Shown here: positions 35,822-46,297 of the stretch, one piece after another | Layout of the letters: every line of letters starts with the position of its first letter | Numbering within the stretch: position 1 is the first letter of the stretch | Assembly (NCBI GenBank): GCA_016234595.1 | Contig: JACRBG010000014.1 | Coordinates: forward strand, 17,230 to 81,229 | From: Chloroflexota bacterium | GTDB lineage: Bacteria; Chloroflexota; Anaerolineae; Aggregatilineales; J027 | Length of the DNA stretch: 64,000 bases | Direction of reading: 5' to 3' | The notes under the pieces: model-generated | What the model saw: only the letters and a program-made list of their open reading frames with translations | What the model was told of the DNA's origin: nothing | Databases searched by the model: none | Program-made: the position numbers and the translations under genes

Positions 35822-37293
35822 CCGCCCCATACTCCTTCAAAGATGAATTTGTCGCGCTCGGTTGCAAACAGCCATTCAGGAATGGGAATGGGGTAGCTGC
35901 CTGAAAAACAAGCCGTGCAATAGGTGTTGGGGAAACCGACTGTTTCCCGAATCGCGCCGAGCATCCCTTCAAGACTGAGATAAGCCAAACTATCGGCCCC
36001 AATTTGCGCACGGATTTCTTCAACATCTAAACGATGGGCGATAAGTTCGTTATAGGTTGCCATATCAACCCCCATAAAACAGGGATGCTTGACCGGTGGG
36101 GAGGAGACACGCATATGCACTTCGGACGCTCCGCCATCGCGCAACAACTGCACCAGTGGACGGGCAGTATTGCCGCGCACAATGGAGTCATCTACCAATA
36201 CCACACGCTTGCCTTCGAGATTCGAAGTTAGGGCATTATATTTAAGGGTAATGCTTTCTTGACGGAGGATTTCGTCTGGTTGAATAAAAGTGCGTCCAAT
36301 ATAACGATTTTTGGTTAAGCCCTCGCTGAAAGCTATTTTTGATTCTTGACTATATCCAATTGCGGCGGGCGTGGCAGAGTCAGGCACACCGATGACGATA
36401 TCAGCCTCGGTAGGAGCCTCACGAGCTAATTGACGCCCCATACCCTGACGTACTTTATGCACCATTTGACCATCTAAAAGGGAATCGGGTCGCGCAAAAT
36501 AGACATACTCAAAAGAGCATAGGGAGCGTTTTTGCGGGGCTTTGCCTTCAAAGGAAGCAAGGCCGTCGTGGTTGATACGGAGGATTTCACCCGGCTCGAC
36601 ATAGCGCAAGTAATCAGCGCCAATGGTACTCAAGGCGCATGATTCGGAGGCGATAACATACCCTTCGGGAAGCGTGCCCACACACAAGGGTCGCAGGCCA
36701 TGCGGGTCACGGGCGGCATAGATGGCGTTGCGTGTCAGAATGACGATTGAATAAGCCCCATCCACCAAGTGCATCAAGGCGCGGATATGTGAAATCCATT
36801 GATCGTCGGTGTCATCGGGTAGAGTCATTTGATCCCAGTTGGCGGCGGGCGAGGCCAAAATTTGGGCCATCATTTCGGTGTCGCTGGTCGAGGTCAAGCC
36901 TACGCCACGTTGTAATAAAAGCTGGCGCAAGATGAGAGCATTGGTCAAATTACCATTGTGGGCCAGTGCCATTGGGCCATGTACGGTTTCAATTAGATAG
37001 GGTTGGACATTGCGTAAATGGACGCCACCCGTTGTTGAATAGCGGTTATGCCCGATCGCCAAATGGCCGACAAGCGGGGCAAGGTTACGTTCATTAAAAA
37101 TCTGTGAGACCAAGCCCATATCTTTGTGAATATAGGCGCGTTGCCCATCCGCAGTGGCAATACCAGCGCCTTCCTGACCGCGATGTTGTAGGGCATAGAG
37201 ACCGAAAAATGTCAGTCGAGCAACATCACGCCCCGGTGCGTAGATGCCAAAAACACCGCATTCTTCACGCGGCTTATCTTCCAAATAGGTCAT
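35818..37293 (-). CDS. purF: Amidophosphoribosyltransferase
   Basis: This 491-residue enzyme makes phosphoribosylamine from PRPP and glutamine, the first committed step of the pathway. The N-terminus carries an 11-residue propeptide before the catalytic Cys (REECGVFGIYAP), which must be removed for glutaminase activity. RGQEGAG, AHNGNLTNA and the PRPP-binding VVLVDDSIVRGNT are visible. The start lies 20 bases inside purE, behind a GGGGGGAG site that is part of the purE coding sequence. Confidence 0.95.
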   Translation of the reverse strand: MTYLEDKPREECGVFGIYAPGRDVARLTFFGLYALQHRGQEGAGIATADGQRAYIHKDMGLVSQIFNERNLAPLVGHLAIGHNRYSTTGGVHLRNVQPYLIETVHGPMALAHNGNLTNALILRQLLLQRGVGLTSTSDTEMMAQILASPAANWDQMTLPDDTDDQWISHIRALMHLVDGAYSIVILTRNAIYAARDPHGLRPLCVGTLPEGYVIASESCALSTIGADYLRYVEPGEILRINHDGLASFEGKAPQKRSLCSFEYVYFARPDSLLDGQMVHKVRQGMGRQLAREAPTEADIVIGVPDSATPAAIGYSQESKIAFSEGLTKNRYIGRTFIQPDEILRQESITLKYNALTSNLEGKRVVLVDDSIVRGNTARPLVQLLRDGGASEVHMRVSSPPVKHPCFMGVDMATYNELIAHRLDVEEIRAQIGADSLAYLSLEGMLGAIRETVGFPNTYCTACFSGSYPIPIPEWLFATERDKFIFEGVWGG

Positions 37294-37780
37294 TTACTCC
37301 CCCCTGTTGGCGCCGAAGTTCGGCATCGTCTTGCAAAATAGTTTCCATATTGGCGTGTTGTAATGTGGCAATACGCTCGCGCAATTCGGGATAGGCTACA
37401 CTTAGAATCTTGGCGGCCAATAATGCTGCACCAGCGGGGTCAAGCACGACGGCAGGTGCGACGCCACTGGGCATTCGCAACGATGAAAAAATATCACCAC
37501 CCGCGAACGCACTTGAGACAGGTGGACAGGCGATCACGGGGGATTGGATTTGGGCATCTACAAAGGCGCTTAGGGCATTCGAGCGGCCTGCGATGGTGAC
37601 ATAGACTTTGGGACGAGGGTCAGCTTCATAAGCTGAAATCATCTCTAATACATGGCCGGGGGTTTTGTGGGCCGACCCCACCCGCAGTTCGCTTGGAATC
37701 CCCAATTTTTGCAGGGTATCGGCCACGGCGCGGCCCTGCTCTAAATCCGAATTTGATCCCATAATAATTGGTACAAACAT
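37274..37780 (-). CDS. purE: AIR carboxylase, class II PurE-like
   Basis: This 168-residue protein is a PurE-family enzyme. The N-terminus IIMGSNSDLEQG and the SAHKTPG motif bind the AIR phosphate. The middle part (VTIAGRSNALSAFVDAQ, then SPVIACPP and SSLRMPSG) resembles the class II enzyme of animals and some bacteria, which carboxylates AIR directly with CO2, rather than class I PurE, whose equivalent loop has Gly-Ala-Ala-His-type sequence and which needs PurK. No purK is in the window. The ATG is three bases from the purC stop, an order that matches the fused human SAICAR synthetase-AIR carboxylase. Confidence 0.88.
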   Translation of the reverse strand: MFVPIIMGSNSDLEQGRAVADTLQKLGIPSELRVGSAHKTPGHVLEMISAYEADPRPKVYVTIAGRSNALSAFVDAQIQSPVIACPPVSSAFAGGDIFSSLRMPSGVAPAVVLDPAGAALLAAKILSVAYPELRERIATLQHANMETILQDDAELRRQQGGVNDLFGR

Positions 37781-37783
37781 GGT

Positions 37784-38731
37784 TTACCCTTGATAATGAG
37801 CGAGTGTTTGAATGATACGAGTTGCAGTAGGCTGGTCACCCGGAACGAAAGGTAATTGGGTCAGCCGTTCATAGGCCGAGATATAACGGTCAGCGACTTG
37901 AGCCTTGAATTCGGGCGGCATAATGGGTGGTGTGCCTTCGCCACGATAGCCTTGTTGGGCAAACCATACCCGCAAAAATTCTTTATCAAAATTCTGAGGA
38001 GGTTCGCCGTTGCCACCTGTACCGGCAATCCAGTAGCGGCTTGAGTCAGGCGTATGTACTTCGTCAATCAGTACCACCTCACCATCAATGAGGCCAAATT
38101 CATATTTAGTATCCACCAAAATGAGACCTGCTTGCTCGGCGATGGCTTGCCCACGTTTAAACAAGGCTAAAGCGGCGGCCTCGACCTGCTCGTAAATGCC
38201 TTTTTCGACCAAGCCTCGTTCGATAATAGCGGAGCGGGTTAAGGCTTCATCATGCGCTCCTTGTTCGGCTTTGGTGGTAGGAGTCAAGATAGGTTCGGGA
38301 AGAGGATCATTTTTCCGCAGGCCATCGGGTAATTGGATGCCATAGGGCCGGCGTTCGCCTTGTTCATAAAGTGTCCAAAGCGAGGTCTTGGTGACCCCGG
38401 TGATAAAACCACGCACAATTACTTCGACAGGTAAGGGTGAGGCTTCACGGGCTAACATCACATTGGGGTCGGGCACATCGAGCATGTGATTAGCTACGAT
38501 GTCGCGGGTTTGCTCGAACCACCATGCACTGAGTTGATTTAAGACCTGCCCTTTGAAAGGAATTGTTCCCAATACGACATCAAAGGCTGAGACCCGATCC
38601 GTCGTAATTAGTAACCGCAACCCATCACGGCGATAAATATCACGCACTTTACCCGATTGGCGTGGCCCCCAGCCTTCAATTTCGACTGATTCTAAAGGGG
38701 TTGCTGCTAGTAGTTCATTCTCAGAAATCAC
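37784..38731 (-). CDS. purC: SAICAR synthetase
   Basis: This 315-residue enzyme joins aspartate to CAIR with ATP. It is of the longer ADE1-like type. Visible motifs are GKVRDIYRRDG, TTDRVSAFDVVLGTIPFKG, VEVIVRGFITG and LVDTKYEFGL followed by IDEVHTPDSSRYW. The start is GTG 38731, four bases after an AAGGAGG site. It lies between purL and purE in the operon. Confidence 0.95.
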   Translation of the reverse strand: MISENELLAATPLESVEIEGWGPRQSGKVRDIYRRDGLRLLITTDRVSAFDVVLGTIPFKGQVLNQLSAWWFEQTRDIVANHMLDVPDPNVMLAREASPLPVEVIVRGFITGVTKTSLWTLYEQGERRPYGIQLPDGLRKNDPLPEPILTPTTKAEQGAHDEALTRSAIIERGLVEKGIYEQVEAAALALFKRGQAIAEQAGLILVDTKYEFGLIDGEVVLIDEVHTPDSSRYWIAGTGGNGEPPQNFDKEFLRVWFAQQGYRGEGTPPIMPPEFKAQVADRYISAYERLTQLPFVPGDQPTATRIIQTLAHYQG

Positions 38732-38740
38732 ATGGCCTCC

Positions 38741-41700
38741 TTAGGCATTTTTGATGGCGTTTTCGAAAATATGGATGCCTAGCATTCCGCGTTGACCACG
38801 TCGCCACTGCGGATGCTGCCAATAGTAAATATGATCTTCGGGGTGGGGCATAAGACCCATAACATTACCCGCTGGATTACACAGTGCGGCAATACCTAGT
38901 GCTGACCCATTGGGATTGTAAGGATATGGGGCGGGGTCGCCGTGTTCATCTACGTAGGTCAACGGTACAAGTCCATTGTCCCACAATTGATGTAAGGTAG
39001 TTTCATCTTGGGCAGCAATTCGCCCTTCGCCGTGAGCCACTGGACAATAGATTAAATCTTCTAGGCCTTCGGTAAATAGATTTTGACTATGAGGATTGGG
39101 TTTTAGATAGACCCAGCGACATTCAAACTGACCCGATTCATTATGGGCCAGTGTCACGGTGCGGGGGTTATGACCGGGTAGGAGGCCAGCTTTGACAAGT
39201 GCTTGAAAACCATTGCAGATGCCAAGGACAGGCCGTCCGCTTTCGATAAACGGAGTAAGCGTCTCAATTAGACGGGTTTGCAAATCTAGAGCCCAAACGA
39301 CACCCGCGCCGAGGTCATCACCATACGAGAACCCCCCCGGCAGCACTAGCATGTGGTAGTCCAATAGACTACGTTCCCCATTGAATAATTGATTGATATG
39401 GACAATTTCGGATACCCCACCGGCCAATTGACAGGCTAAAGCTGCCTCGTGGTCACGATTGGTACCTTTGGCATGTAGAATCAGGACACGCGGGGATTGA
39501 GTATGAAGCGTAGGGGAGTGTTTAGAAACGAAGGCGATAGATGGTGATTGGATCGAAGCCGTGTGGGGTGTATCGCCGCGCCATGCTTTCTCCAAATCCG
39601 CCAATGATAAATCGAGATAGGTTTCAATTGTCAGTCGTGCATCCGCCGCCACAGTTCCCAATTTTTGATAGGGGGTATCGGCCAAAAGGTTTTCAAATCT
39701 CGCCACATCTGCGGGGCGGACTTCAACGACAAAGCGCCCAAGCGACTCGGAAAATAAGTGGGCTTCATTTTCGACTTGTAGGGTTGCCCCCAAGCTACCA
39801 GCGATGCACATTTCAGCAATGGCAACCGCTAGACCACCCTCGGAACAATCGTGGCAGCTTTGTACGATGCCTTGCGTAATAGCTTGATACAAGCGACGCA
39901 TATGCTGGAGGGCATTGGGGACGGGTTGAGGGACAATGCCACCTGATAGTCCGTTGACGGCATGATAATGGCTACCACCGAATTCCGAACGGGTTGCACC
40001 GATCAGGTAAATCAAGCTACCTACCTGCTTCAAATCAGCCGTGACGGTATGCTCAATATTGGGAACGAGGCCGACCGCGGAAATCAGAAGTGTGCCGGGA
40101 ATGGCATGGCGTGTCCCATCAACATCCGTGTATTCATTATTAAGACTGTCTTTGCCAGAAATGAAGGGGGTTTGATAAGCCAGTGCCGCGTCATAACAGC
40201 CTTTGGAAGTGCGCACCAATGCACCTAAACGGTCCGGGAGATTAGGATTGCCCCAGCAGAAATTATCCAAAATAGCGACTTGGTCAGGGTCAGCCCCTAC
40301 GGCAACCAGATTGCGCAGGCTTTCATCAACCGCAGCCCATGCCATCGCATACGGGTCAATTTCCCCATAGGTTGGGCAAATACCGTTCGAAATTGCTACC
40401 CCTTTGGTCTGCTGTTGGGTCGCCAGCGGGACAAAAACAGCGGCGTCGCCATGCCCTTTTTCATTGACCAGTGGTTTGACGGTCATGCCACCTTGCACTT
40501 CATGGTCATAGCGCCGAATGACGGCTTCTTTGCTGCGAATGTTAGGATGGGCCAGCAAAGCCAACAACGATGCTTGGGGGCTAAGCGATGGGCTTTGATT
40601 AACGGTGGCAACTGGCGGGGTGTTCCATTCCGCCTGTAATTGTCGGGTTGGGATGCCGTCGTGCAGGAAGTGAATGTCAATATCACCCACTAGGGTCGCG
40701 CCGTAATGTAATATGAGACGTCCGGTAGTCTCAAATGTCCCGATGCACACGGCCTCGACATCATGCAGAGCACAAACGGCTTGCAAGGCGGCCCAATTTT
40801 CAGGGGCAACGGCCAAGACCATACGTTCTTGGGCTTCACTGAGCCAGATTTCCCACGGACGCAGGCCAGCATATTTCAACGGCACATTTTGCAATTGAAC
40901 AGTCGCGCCAAGACCTGAACTCATTTCACCAATCGCGGAGGATAGGCCACCGGCACCGCAATCTGTGATGGCATGATACAAGCCTGCATCACGGGCCTGC
41001 ATGATAACTTCCAATACCTGTTTTTCATTGATGGGATGACCAATTTGCACTGCGCTGCCAGACACCACCCCGGTATCACTGTTCATCTCCATGCTAGAGA
41101 AGGTTGCCCCACGCAGGCCATCACGCCCAGTACGCCCGCCGATAACAATAATTAGGTCATTGGGTTGGACTTCGGTAGGGTGAGATTGATGGGGTAGCAA
41201 GCCCAGACATCCGCAGAAGACGAGCGGATTGGCGGTATAGCCCTTGTGGTATAAAACCGCACCGTTGATGGTCGGGATGCCCATTTTATTACCATAATCT
41301 TCCACACCATGTACCACCCCCTGCTCAATGCGACGTGGATGGAGTGTGCCGCTGGGAAGTTGGGCTGGGTCAAGGTCTTGGGGGCCAAAACATAAGACAT
41401 CAGTATTGGCAATGGGACGGGCACTGACGCCTAGAACATCCCGGATAACACCACCGACGCCTGTATTTGCCCCCCCGAAGGGTTCGATGGCCGAGGGGTG
41501 ATTATGGGTCTCGACCTTGAAAGCTAAATCCCAGTCCGCATTAAAGGCGATAATTCCAGCATTATCCACAAAAGCTGAACGAACCCAATCACCCTTATCT
41601 ATCTGGTTGGTAGCGGCACGGATATAGGTATTGAGAAGGCCTCGAATGGTTTCGGGTTGGCTGCCATTCTCGGTATAGGTAATCTGCGCTTTAAAGGTTT

Positions 41701-42394
41701 TATGAACACAATGTTCGCTCCAAGTTTGGGCGAACATCTCCAATTCTATATCGCTGGGGTCACGCGCTTCGACTTGATAATACTGCTGAATCGCCCGCAT
41801 TTCTGCTAGATCCAGCGATAAGCGACGGGCTTGGCTAATGTCGAGTAACGTTTGATCATCGGCTTGGCGCAACGGAATAATTTCGGTTAACCTCTCATCC
41901 ATCGCGGTGGTCACGTACAGCGGATGGATAGGGCTATCAATGGTCACTCTTTGAATAACCGAGTTAGAAAAGGCTTTGTTTGCCAATAGCTCTAGGTCGT
42001 TTGGTGTGAGGGGGCCCTCCAACAAATAGCATTGACCAGTTGCCACTTGGTCAATTTGATGCCAACCTAACCGATGCACAGTTGCCAGCAAATTTTCTGC
42101 AACAGTGTCGGTGACTCCCGGCAGATAAGTCACCTCGATGCTATGGTCAGCCGTTTGTGGCGGTAATATAGCATCAATGGGGAAAACACTATAGTCCTCA
42201 ATGACAGTATCCGCCAGAATTGTTTCAGCTAAATGGCAGGCAAGATGCTCGTCAAGACTGCCTTGGACAAAAAAAAGACGGGCAGTGGAACAGCCCGTCA
42301 AAGTAGTAACCCCTAATTGATAACCCAAATCAATGAGTTTATTTGCTGATTTCTTTTGATCACGTAGCCGTATTTCGATGCGGAAAGTGGTCAA
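38741..42394 (-). CDS. purL: FGAM synthase, single-chain PurS/L/Q-type fusion
   Basis: This 1217-residue protein converts FGAR to FGAM using glutamine and ATP. The N-terminal 160 residues look like two PurS-like modules in tandem ([28 protein letters not shown]). Then come two AIRS-type halves of the synthase ([53 protein letters not shown]) and a C-terminal glutaminase ([14 protein letters not shown]; nucleophile Cys in [11 protein letters not shown]; His in MPHPEDH). TTG 42394 was chosen because AAGGGAG lies six bases upstream; an upstream TTG at 42433 lacks a site. It is the first gene of the operon. Confidence 0.94.
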   Translation of the reverse strand: MTTFRIEIRLRDQKKSANKLIDLGYQLGVTTLTGCSTARLFFVQGSLDEHLACHLAETILADTVIEDYSVFPIDAILPPQTADHSIEVTYLPGVTDTVAENLLATVHRLGWHQIDQVATGQCYLLEGPLTPNDLELLANKAFSNSVIQRVTIDSPIHPLYVTTAMDERLTEIIPLRQADDQTLLDISQARRLSLDLAEMRAIQQYYQVEARDPSDIELEMFAQTWSEHCVHKTFKAQITYTENGSQPETIRGLLNTYIRAATNQIDKGDWVRSAFVDNAGIIAFNADWDLAFKVETHNHPSAIEPFGGANTGVGGVIRDVLGVSARPIANTDVLCFGPQDLDPAQLPSGTLHPRRIEQGVVHGVEDYGNKMGIPTINGAVLYHKGYTANPLVFCGCLGLLPHQSHPTEVQPNDLIIVIGGRTGRDGLRGATFSSMEMNSDTGVVSGSAVQIGHPINEKQVLEVIMQARDAGLYHAITDCGAGGLSSAIGEMSSGLGATVQLQNVPLKYAGLRPWEIWLSEAQERMVLAVAPENWAALQAVCALHDVEAVCIGTFETTGRLILHYGATLVGDIDIHFLHDGIPTRQLQAEWNTPPVATVNQSPSLSPQASLLALLAHPNIRSKEAVIRRYDHEVQGGMTVKPLVNEKGHGDAAVFVPLATQQQTKGVAISNGICPTYGEIDPYAMAWAAVDESLRNLVAVGADPDQVAILDNFCWGNPNLPDRLGALVRTSKGCYDAALAYQTPFISGKDSLNNEYTDVDGTRHAIPGTLLISAVGLVPNIEHTVTADLKQVGSLIYLIGATRSEFGGSHYHAVNGLSGGIVPQPVPNALQHMRRLYQAITQGIVQSCHDCSEGGLAVAIAEMCIAGSLGATLQVENEAHLFSESLGRFVVEVRPADVARFENLLADTPYQKLGTVAADARLTIETYLDLSLADLEKAWRGDTPHTASIQSPSIAFVSKHSPTLHTQSPRVLILHAKGTNRDHEAALACQLAGGVSEIVHINQLFNGERSLLDYHMLVLPGGFSYGDDLGAGVVWALDLQTRLIETLTPFIESGRPVLGICNGFQALVKAGLLPGHNPRTVTLAHNESGQFECRWVYLKPNPHSQNLFTEGLEDLIYCPVAHGEGRIAAQDETTLHQLWDNGLVPLTYVDEHGDPAPYPYNPNGSALGIAALCNPAGNVMGLMPHPEDHIYYWQHPQWRRGQRGMLGIHIFENAIKNA

Positions 42395-42425
42395 CCAATG
42401 CTCCCTTTCATCTCCTCTGAAGATG

Positions 42426-42439
42426 GTACGCAAGCGTAC
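42426..42439. promoter_or_regulatory. Palindrome upstream of purL, possible operator
   Basis: GTACGC-AA-GCGTAC, a perfect 6-bp inverted repeat with a two-base centre, lies 32 bases before the purL start in the 115-bp gap before the kinase gene. It would be in the 5' leader or overlap the promoter. No known purine riboswitch fold is evident. Role as a repressor site is a guess. Confidence 0.35.
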
Positions 42440-42509
42440 TAGATAGATGGGCGTATTGGCAAGACCATAGGTAAATTTTCATTAAAAGTGACAAAGGCCA
42501 ATTGTTCTA

Positions 42510-44096
42510 TTACCCATTCAAAAGCCGATAGAGTTTTCGATTTTGTTTATGAAGCTGCTGATAGACTCCATATTGCTTATCATAGAGGGCCTTTACTTGG
42601 GGCTGTGGGGTAAAAGTTTTGGTGACCCGTACCACTTTTTGAATATCTTCAAACTGGATCTGCCCCAAGCCGACAGCACAAACTAGGGCTGCCCCGCTTG
42701 CGCCCACATTTTCGGGGTTTTCAATGACCTCAATGGTGCGCCCTGTGACATCGGCTAGAATTTGACTCCATGTATCGGAACGTGCGCCACCCCCAACCAA
42801 ACGGATTTTTTCGGTATGGGGGATTTTGCGTTCGATGGTTTCGAGCATCCAGCGTTTATGATAGGCATCCCCTTCTAGTACCGCGCGGATGAGGTCGCGT
42901 TTACGGGTGGCGAGACTGATATTAAAGAACATACCCCGCGCATAGGGGTCTTCAAAGGGCGAGCGATTGCCATGCAACCAAGGCGTAAAAATGACTCCAC
43001 CCGAACCCGGTTCTACCTCGGCTACGACGGCGCTTAGATAATCATAGAGGGAACGATATTCAGCTTCTTTATCCGCAACGGTACGCTGTTCCAAATAGAT
43101 GCCGATTTCATCTAGCGCCAGATGATCACGTACCCATTGTAAACAGCGCCCCGAAGTCTCTTGTTCCGAGATGTAATTATATTTGCCGGGTACAGCACCC
43201 AAAATTGAAGCAACCATGCCATTGATGTCGGTCATGCGTTTTTCGACTGTCGCTACGACCCAACCCGATGTACCAATATAGGCGTGTACCGCGTTGGTAT
43301 CCATGCTGCCCGACCCCAGCGTAATCATGGACAGGTCGCCACCTCCACCAAAGACACTTACGGTTTCGGGTAGACCTAAATCGTGGGCGGCGGCGGGGGT
43401 TAATGTCCCTACGACATCGGTGGCGTGTATCACCGGGGGCAAATGGGCTGGATTAACCTCATAATTGCGGCACAACCCCGTGTGCCATCTTAATTGATCG
43501 GGGCGAGTGTCGAACAAAAAGGTGGCATGGGCTGAGTCATAGCCAAAGGTAAATTGATCGGTGCAGCGCAGTACCAGATAATCTTTGACATCCATCCATT
43601 GATGCATGGCTTGGAAAATATCGGGCTCGTTGTCACGCAGCCAAAGATATTTCCAGACGGGGTCTTTGGCCGAAGCCGAAGCGCCGCCGGTGATGCGGAG
43701 GGCTTGTAAAAGCTTGAAGGCGTTCATCCCTTCAATTTTAATCGGGCCGCTTCGTAATCCACGCCGAAGCTGTTCGACTCCACGATTGTCCATGTAAATC
43801 ATGGCGTGACGCAGGGCTGTTCCGGTTATGTCAACAGGAATGAATCCCTGCATTTGGGCGCAAAAGGCCATTCCTTTGATGCTTTGCGGATCGTGATTGG
43901 CAAGAATTTTGGCCGTACCTCGGCAAATTGCTGACCACCAATCATCGGGATTTTGTTCAGCCCCACCATTAGGCATGACATAGAGAGGGTATTCTTCAAG
44001 GGCCGTTGCCACCAATTCAAGGCTCTGGTCGAGCCGATAGAGACAAGATTTGCTGTGGGTGGTGCCGATGTCGTGAACGAGAATGTAGGTATCCAA
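42510..44096 (-). CDS. FGGY-family carbohydrate kinase (xylulokinase-like)
   Basis: This 528-residue sugar kinase has the N-terminal phosphate motif LVHDIGTTHSKSCLY, the sugar-contact stretch MIYMDNRG, the second phosphate motif AYIGTSGWV and the adenosine motif LVGGGARSDTWSQILAD. FGGY kinases phosphorylate pentoses, ketoses or polyols; the overall look is xylulokinase-like but the substrate is uncertain. The start is TTG 44096, six bases after AAGGAG. It is third in an operon with an aldolase and an aminotransferase, so the natural substrate may be an unusual sugar or sugar acid. Confidence 0.88.
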   Translation of the reverse strand: MDTYILVHDIGTTHSKSCLYRLDQSLELVATALEEYPLYVMPNGGAEQNPDDWWSAICRGTAKILANHDPQSIKGMAFCAQMQGFIPVDITGTALRHAMIYMDNRGVEQLRRGLRSGPIKIEGMNAFKLLQALRITGGASASAKDPVWKYLWLRDNEPDIFQAMHQWMDVKDYLVLRCTDQFTFGYDSAHATFLFDTRPDQLRWHTGLCRNYEVNPAHLPPVIHATDVVGTLTPAAAHDLGLPETVSVFGGGGDLSMITLGSGSMDTNAVHAYIGTSGWVVATVEKRMTDINGMVASILGAVPGKYNYISEQETSGRCLQWVRDHLALDEIGIYLEQRTVADKEAEYRSLYDYLSAVVAEVEPGSGGVIFTPWLHGNRSPFEDPYARGMFFNISLATRKRDLIRAVLEGDAYHKRWMLETIERKIPHTEKIRLVGGGARSDTWSQILADVTGRTIEVIENPENVGASGAALVCAVGLGQIQFEDIQKVVRVTKTFTPQPQVKALYDKQYGVYQQLHKQNRKLYRLLNG

Positions 44097-44115
44097 CGGC
44101 TACTCCTTGTAAAAT

Positions 44116-45603
44116 TCAGTTAACGCCTTCGACGGCTGACAGTACCGTCTCAAAACGATTCAAAGCATCATCAATGACTTCGTCAGTATCGGCCATGCTG
44201 GTATAGAGGCGACTGCCTGCCAGAGTAACAAGCCCTTGCGACATATAGGCCGCACCCATTTCTTCCATCATATGCTTGCGGGGTTTGACCTCGCGCATCA
44301 GCCTCAAGGGGTTTTTGAAATCGAGCAACATAACCCCTGATGTTTCCAAATGGACAATTGACCCCTGATTATAGGCCACAAAGGGTAGCTTGAGCCGTTC
44401 GATTATTTCCTGTAGCCCTTTAGTCAGGCGATCACCAGCACGACCCGCCACGACGGCTGCATTGGTCCGTTCCATTTCCTCAATGGCAAAGTAACCCGCC
44501 GCACAACTCAACGGATTAGCCGAGAGTGTCCCTCCAATATAGGCGCGTTCGCCCGTTCCACCGATGCCCGCTGCAAAATGCAACATGACATCCCGTCGTC
44601 CGCCGACCCCACCTGCCATTGGATAGCCGCCCGTAATACATTTACCAAAAACAGTTAGGTCGGGTTTGACGCCAAAATAACCCTGCACCCCACCTAAGCC
44701 AATACGAAAACCCGTGACCACCTCATCAAATATCAAAAGCGTATCGAACTCATCACATAGAGCACGTACTTGTTGATTAAAGTCGAACGGAATAGGGCGA
44801 GTGCCGCTTTCTGGCCCGACTGGTTCAACAATCACAGCGGCTGTGCCCCCACGCAGGCGGTTTAATTGTAGTTTGCGGCGTAGTTGATCGAGGCTATTGG
44901 GATAAAATTCTTGGGTGTTGGCACTGGCGCGGCGTGGAATACCCTTCGCTTCCAAACGACGTGTCCCCGGAATATGCAACCCATAGACCATCGGGTCGCT
45001 CCACCCATGATAGGCCCCACCGACCTTGATGATCTTTTTCTTGCCCGTATGGACACGAGCCGCCCGAATGGCCGCCATGACCCCTTCAGTGCCTGACCCC
45101 AACATACGAAACATTTCAATATTGGGCATGTGCTGTTGGATTTTTTTGGCTAGTTTCAACTCATATTCATGGAACAGGCCGGTCACCGGGCTGCATTCAC
45201 GGATGAGGTCTTCGATTTTTTCGCGGACAGGGGCATAGTTGCTGCCTAAGAGCGTTGGGCCACCCGCCTGCAAAAAATCAATATATTCATTGCCATCTTC
45301 ATCCCATAGATAGGCTTCATCGGCGCGATGAATGGCGATAGGGAAGGGGTAATTGAAAGCGAGATTGTGCTGAACGCCGCCGGGGATATATTGTTTAGCC
45401 TCATCAGTCAAGGCTTTGGATCGACGGCACTGGTTTTCAAAATAACCAAGAAATTCAGCCATTTTGTCACGGCGGATAGGGCGCATGGGTTGGCTGATGA
45501 GCGCCTTGAGGCGGCGATAGATATCTTCAGTATTATGCCACTCTGAAATGGCATATTTTTGTTGATCGGCTACAGGCGTGGGTATTGTTATAACCTGTTC
45601 CAT
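44116..45603 (-). CDS. Class III PLP aminotransferase (glutamate-1-semialdehyde-aminomutase-like)
   Basis: This protein of about 495 residues is a fold-type I class III aminotransferase. It has GTEGVMAAIRAAR (PLP phosphate site), KVGGAYHGWSD, the conserved Asp in LLIFDEVVTGFR and the PLP Lys in VFGKCITGGYPMAGGVGG. Close relatives include glutamate-1-semialdehyde aminomutase, but it is not in a haem operon, so another amino compound is likely the substrate. ATG 45603 follows AAAGGAG at six bases and lies two bases after the aldolase stop. The N-terminal extension of about 90 residues is longer than in HemL. Confidence 0.88.
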   Translation of the reverse strand: MEQVITIPTPVADQQKYAISEWHNTEDIYRRLKALISQPMRPIRRDKMAEFLGYFENQCRRSKALTDEAKQYIPGGVQHNLAFNYPFPIAIHRADEAYLWDEDGNEYIDFLQAGGPTLLGSNYAPVREKIEDLIRECSPVTGLFHEYELKLAKKIQQHMPNIEMFRMLGSGTEGVMAAIRAARVHTGKKKIIKVGGAYHGWSDPMVYGLHIPGTRRLEAKGIPRRASANTQEFYPNSLDQLRRKLQLNRLRGGTAAVIVEPVGPESGTRPIPFDFNQQVRALCDEFDTLLIFDEVVTGFRIGLGGVQGYFGVKPDLTVFGKCITGGYPMAGGVGGRRDVMLHFAAGIGGTGERAYIGGTLSANPLSCAAGYFAIEEMERTNAAVVAGRAGDRLTKGLQEIIERLKLPFVAYNQGSIVHLETSGVMLLDFKNPLRLMREVKPRKHMMEEMGAAYMSQGLVTLAGSRLYTSMADTDEVIDDALNRFETVLSAVEGVN

Positions 45604-45605
45604 CG

Positions 45606-46286
45606 TCAACTCCTTTCAGCTAATTGCTGGTCAATCTTCTTTTGTTCGCTACGGAGCTTGCTAAACGCAATTTCACGCACTACCAGCGGAATTTTGTTGA
45701 TTTTCTCTTCGGTATACAACGCGAGGATATAACTTAGCGCTGCTTTTTCTAGCAGCATGACATTGTGGAGGGCACGTTCGGGGGTTGACCCCAAACATAA
45801 AGCCCCATGATTTTTCAGAATATAGGCATTGTGATTATTTTGAACGGTTTTCCGTACTTGCTTTACCAATAAACCTGTGCCAGAGGGAGCATACGGAATT
45901 ACATCGACTGAACGACCTAGAAAACGTACTTGCTCATCAAATAGGGCTGGGATACTTTTTCCAATTAACGCGATGGCGCTGGCAAAATCTTGGTGGGTGT
46001 GCATGACACAGCTAACATCGGGACGGGATTGATAGACCGCGATATGAAAGCCCATTTCAATGGATGGTTTTAAATCACCTTCAATTTTGGTTTGGTCGAA
46101 GGTATAGATGCAAATGTCGGCAGGGGTGATCGCAAAATAATCTTGATTGGAGGGTGTGATGGCGAGAATATCTTGATTGGGGACACGGATGGAGACATTG
46201 CCCCCAGTGCCTTTTAGATAGCCTTCGCGGGCCAACTGCTGGGTGTAATTCAATACTTGCTGACGGATAGCCTCAAATTCGTTCAT
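45606..46286 (-). CDS. Class II aldolase/adducin family protein
   Basis: This 226-residue protein resembles L-fuculose-phosphate or ribulose-phosphate aldolase/epimerase enzymes. It has the substrate-phosphate motif GTGGNVSIR, the Zn ligands in CVMHTHQDF and a third His in LKNHGALCLG. It would cleave a sugar phosphate, probably the product of the FGGY kinase in the same operon. Its promoter, operator and start are described separately; GGAG lies six bases before the ATG. Confidence 0.9.
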   Translation of the reverse strand: MNEFEAIRQQVLNYTQQLAREGYLKGTGGNVSIRVPNQDILAITPSNQDYFAITPADICIYTFDQTKIEGDLKPSIEMGFHIAVYQSRPDVSCVMHTHQDFASAIALIGKSIPALFDEQVRFLGRSVDVIPYAPSGTGLLVKQVRKTVQNNHNAYILKNHGALCLGSTPERALHNVMLLEKAALSYILALYTEEKINKIPLVVREIAFSKLRSEQKKIDQQLAERS

Positions 46287-46297
46287 TGCTGCTCCGC

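Noticed and set aside
42395..42509. Purine riboswitch before purL
   Set aside because: The gap is only 115 bp and shows no recognisable purine or PRPP riboswitch core; only a short palindrome is present.
44116..45603. Calling the aminotransferase HemL
   Set aside because: Family resemblance is clear, but there is a longer N-terminus and a catabolic operon with no haem genes.
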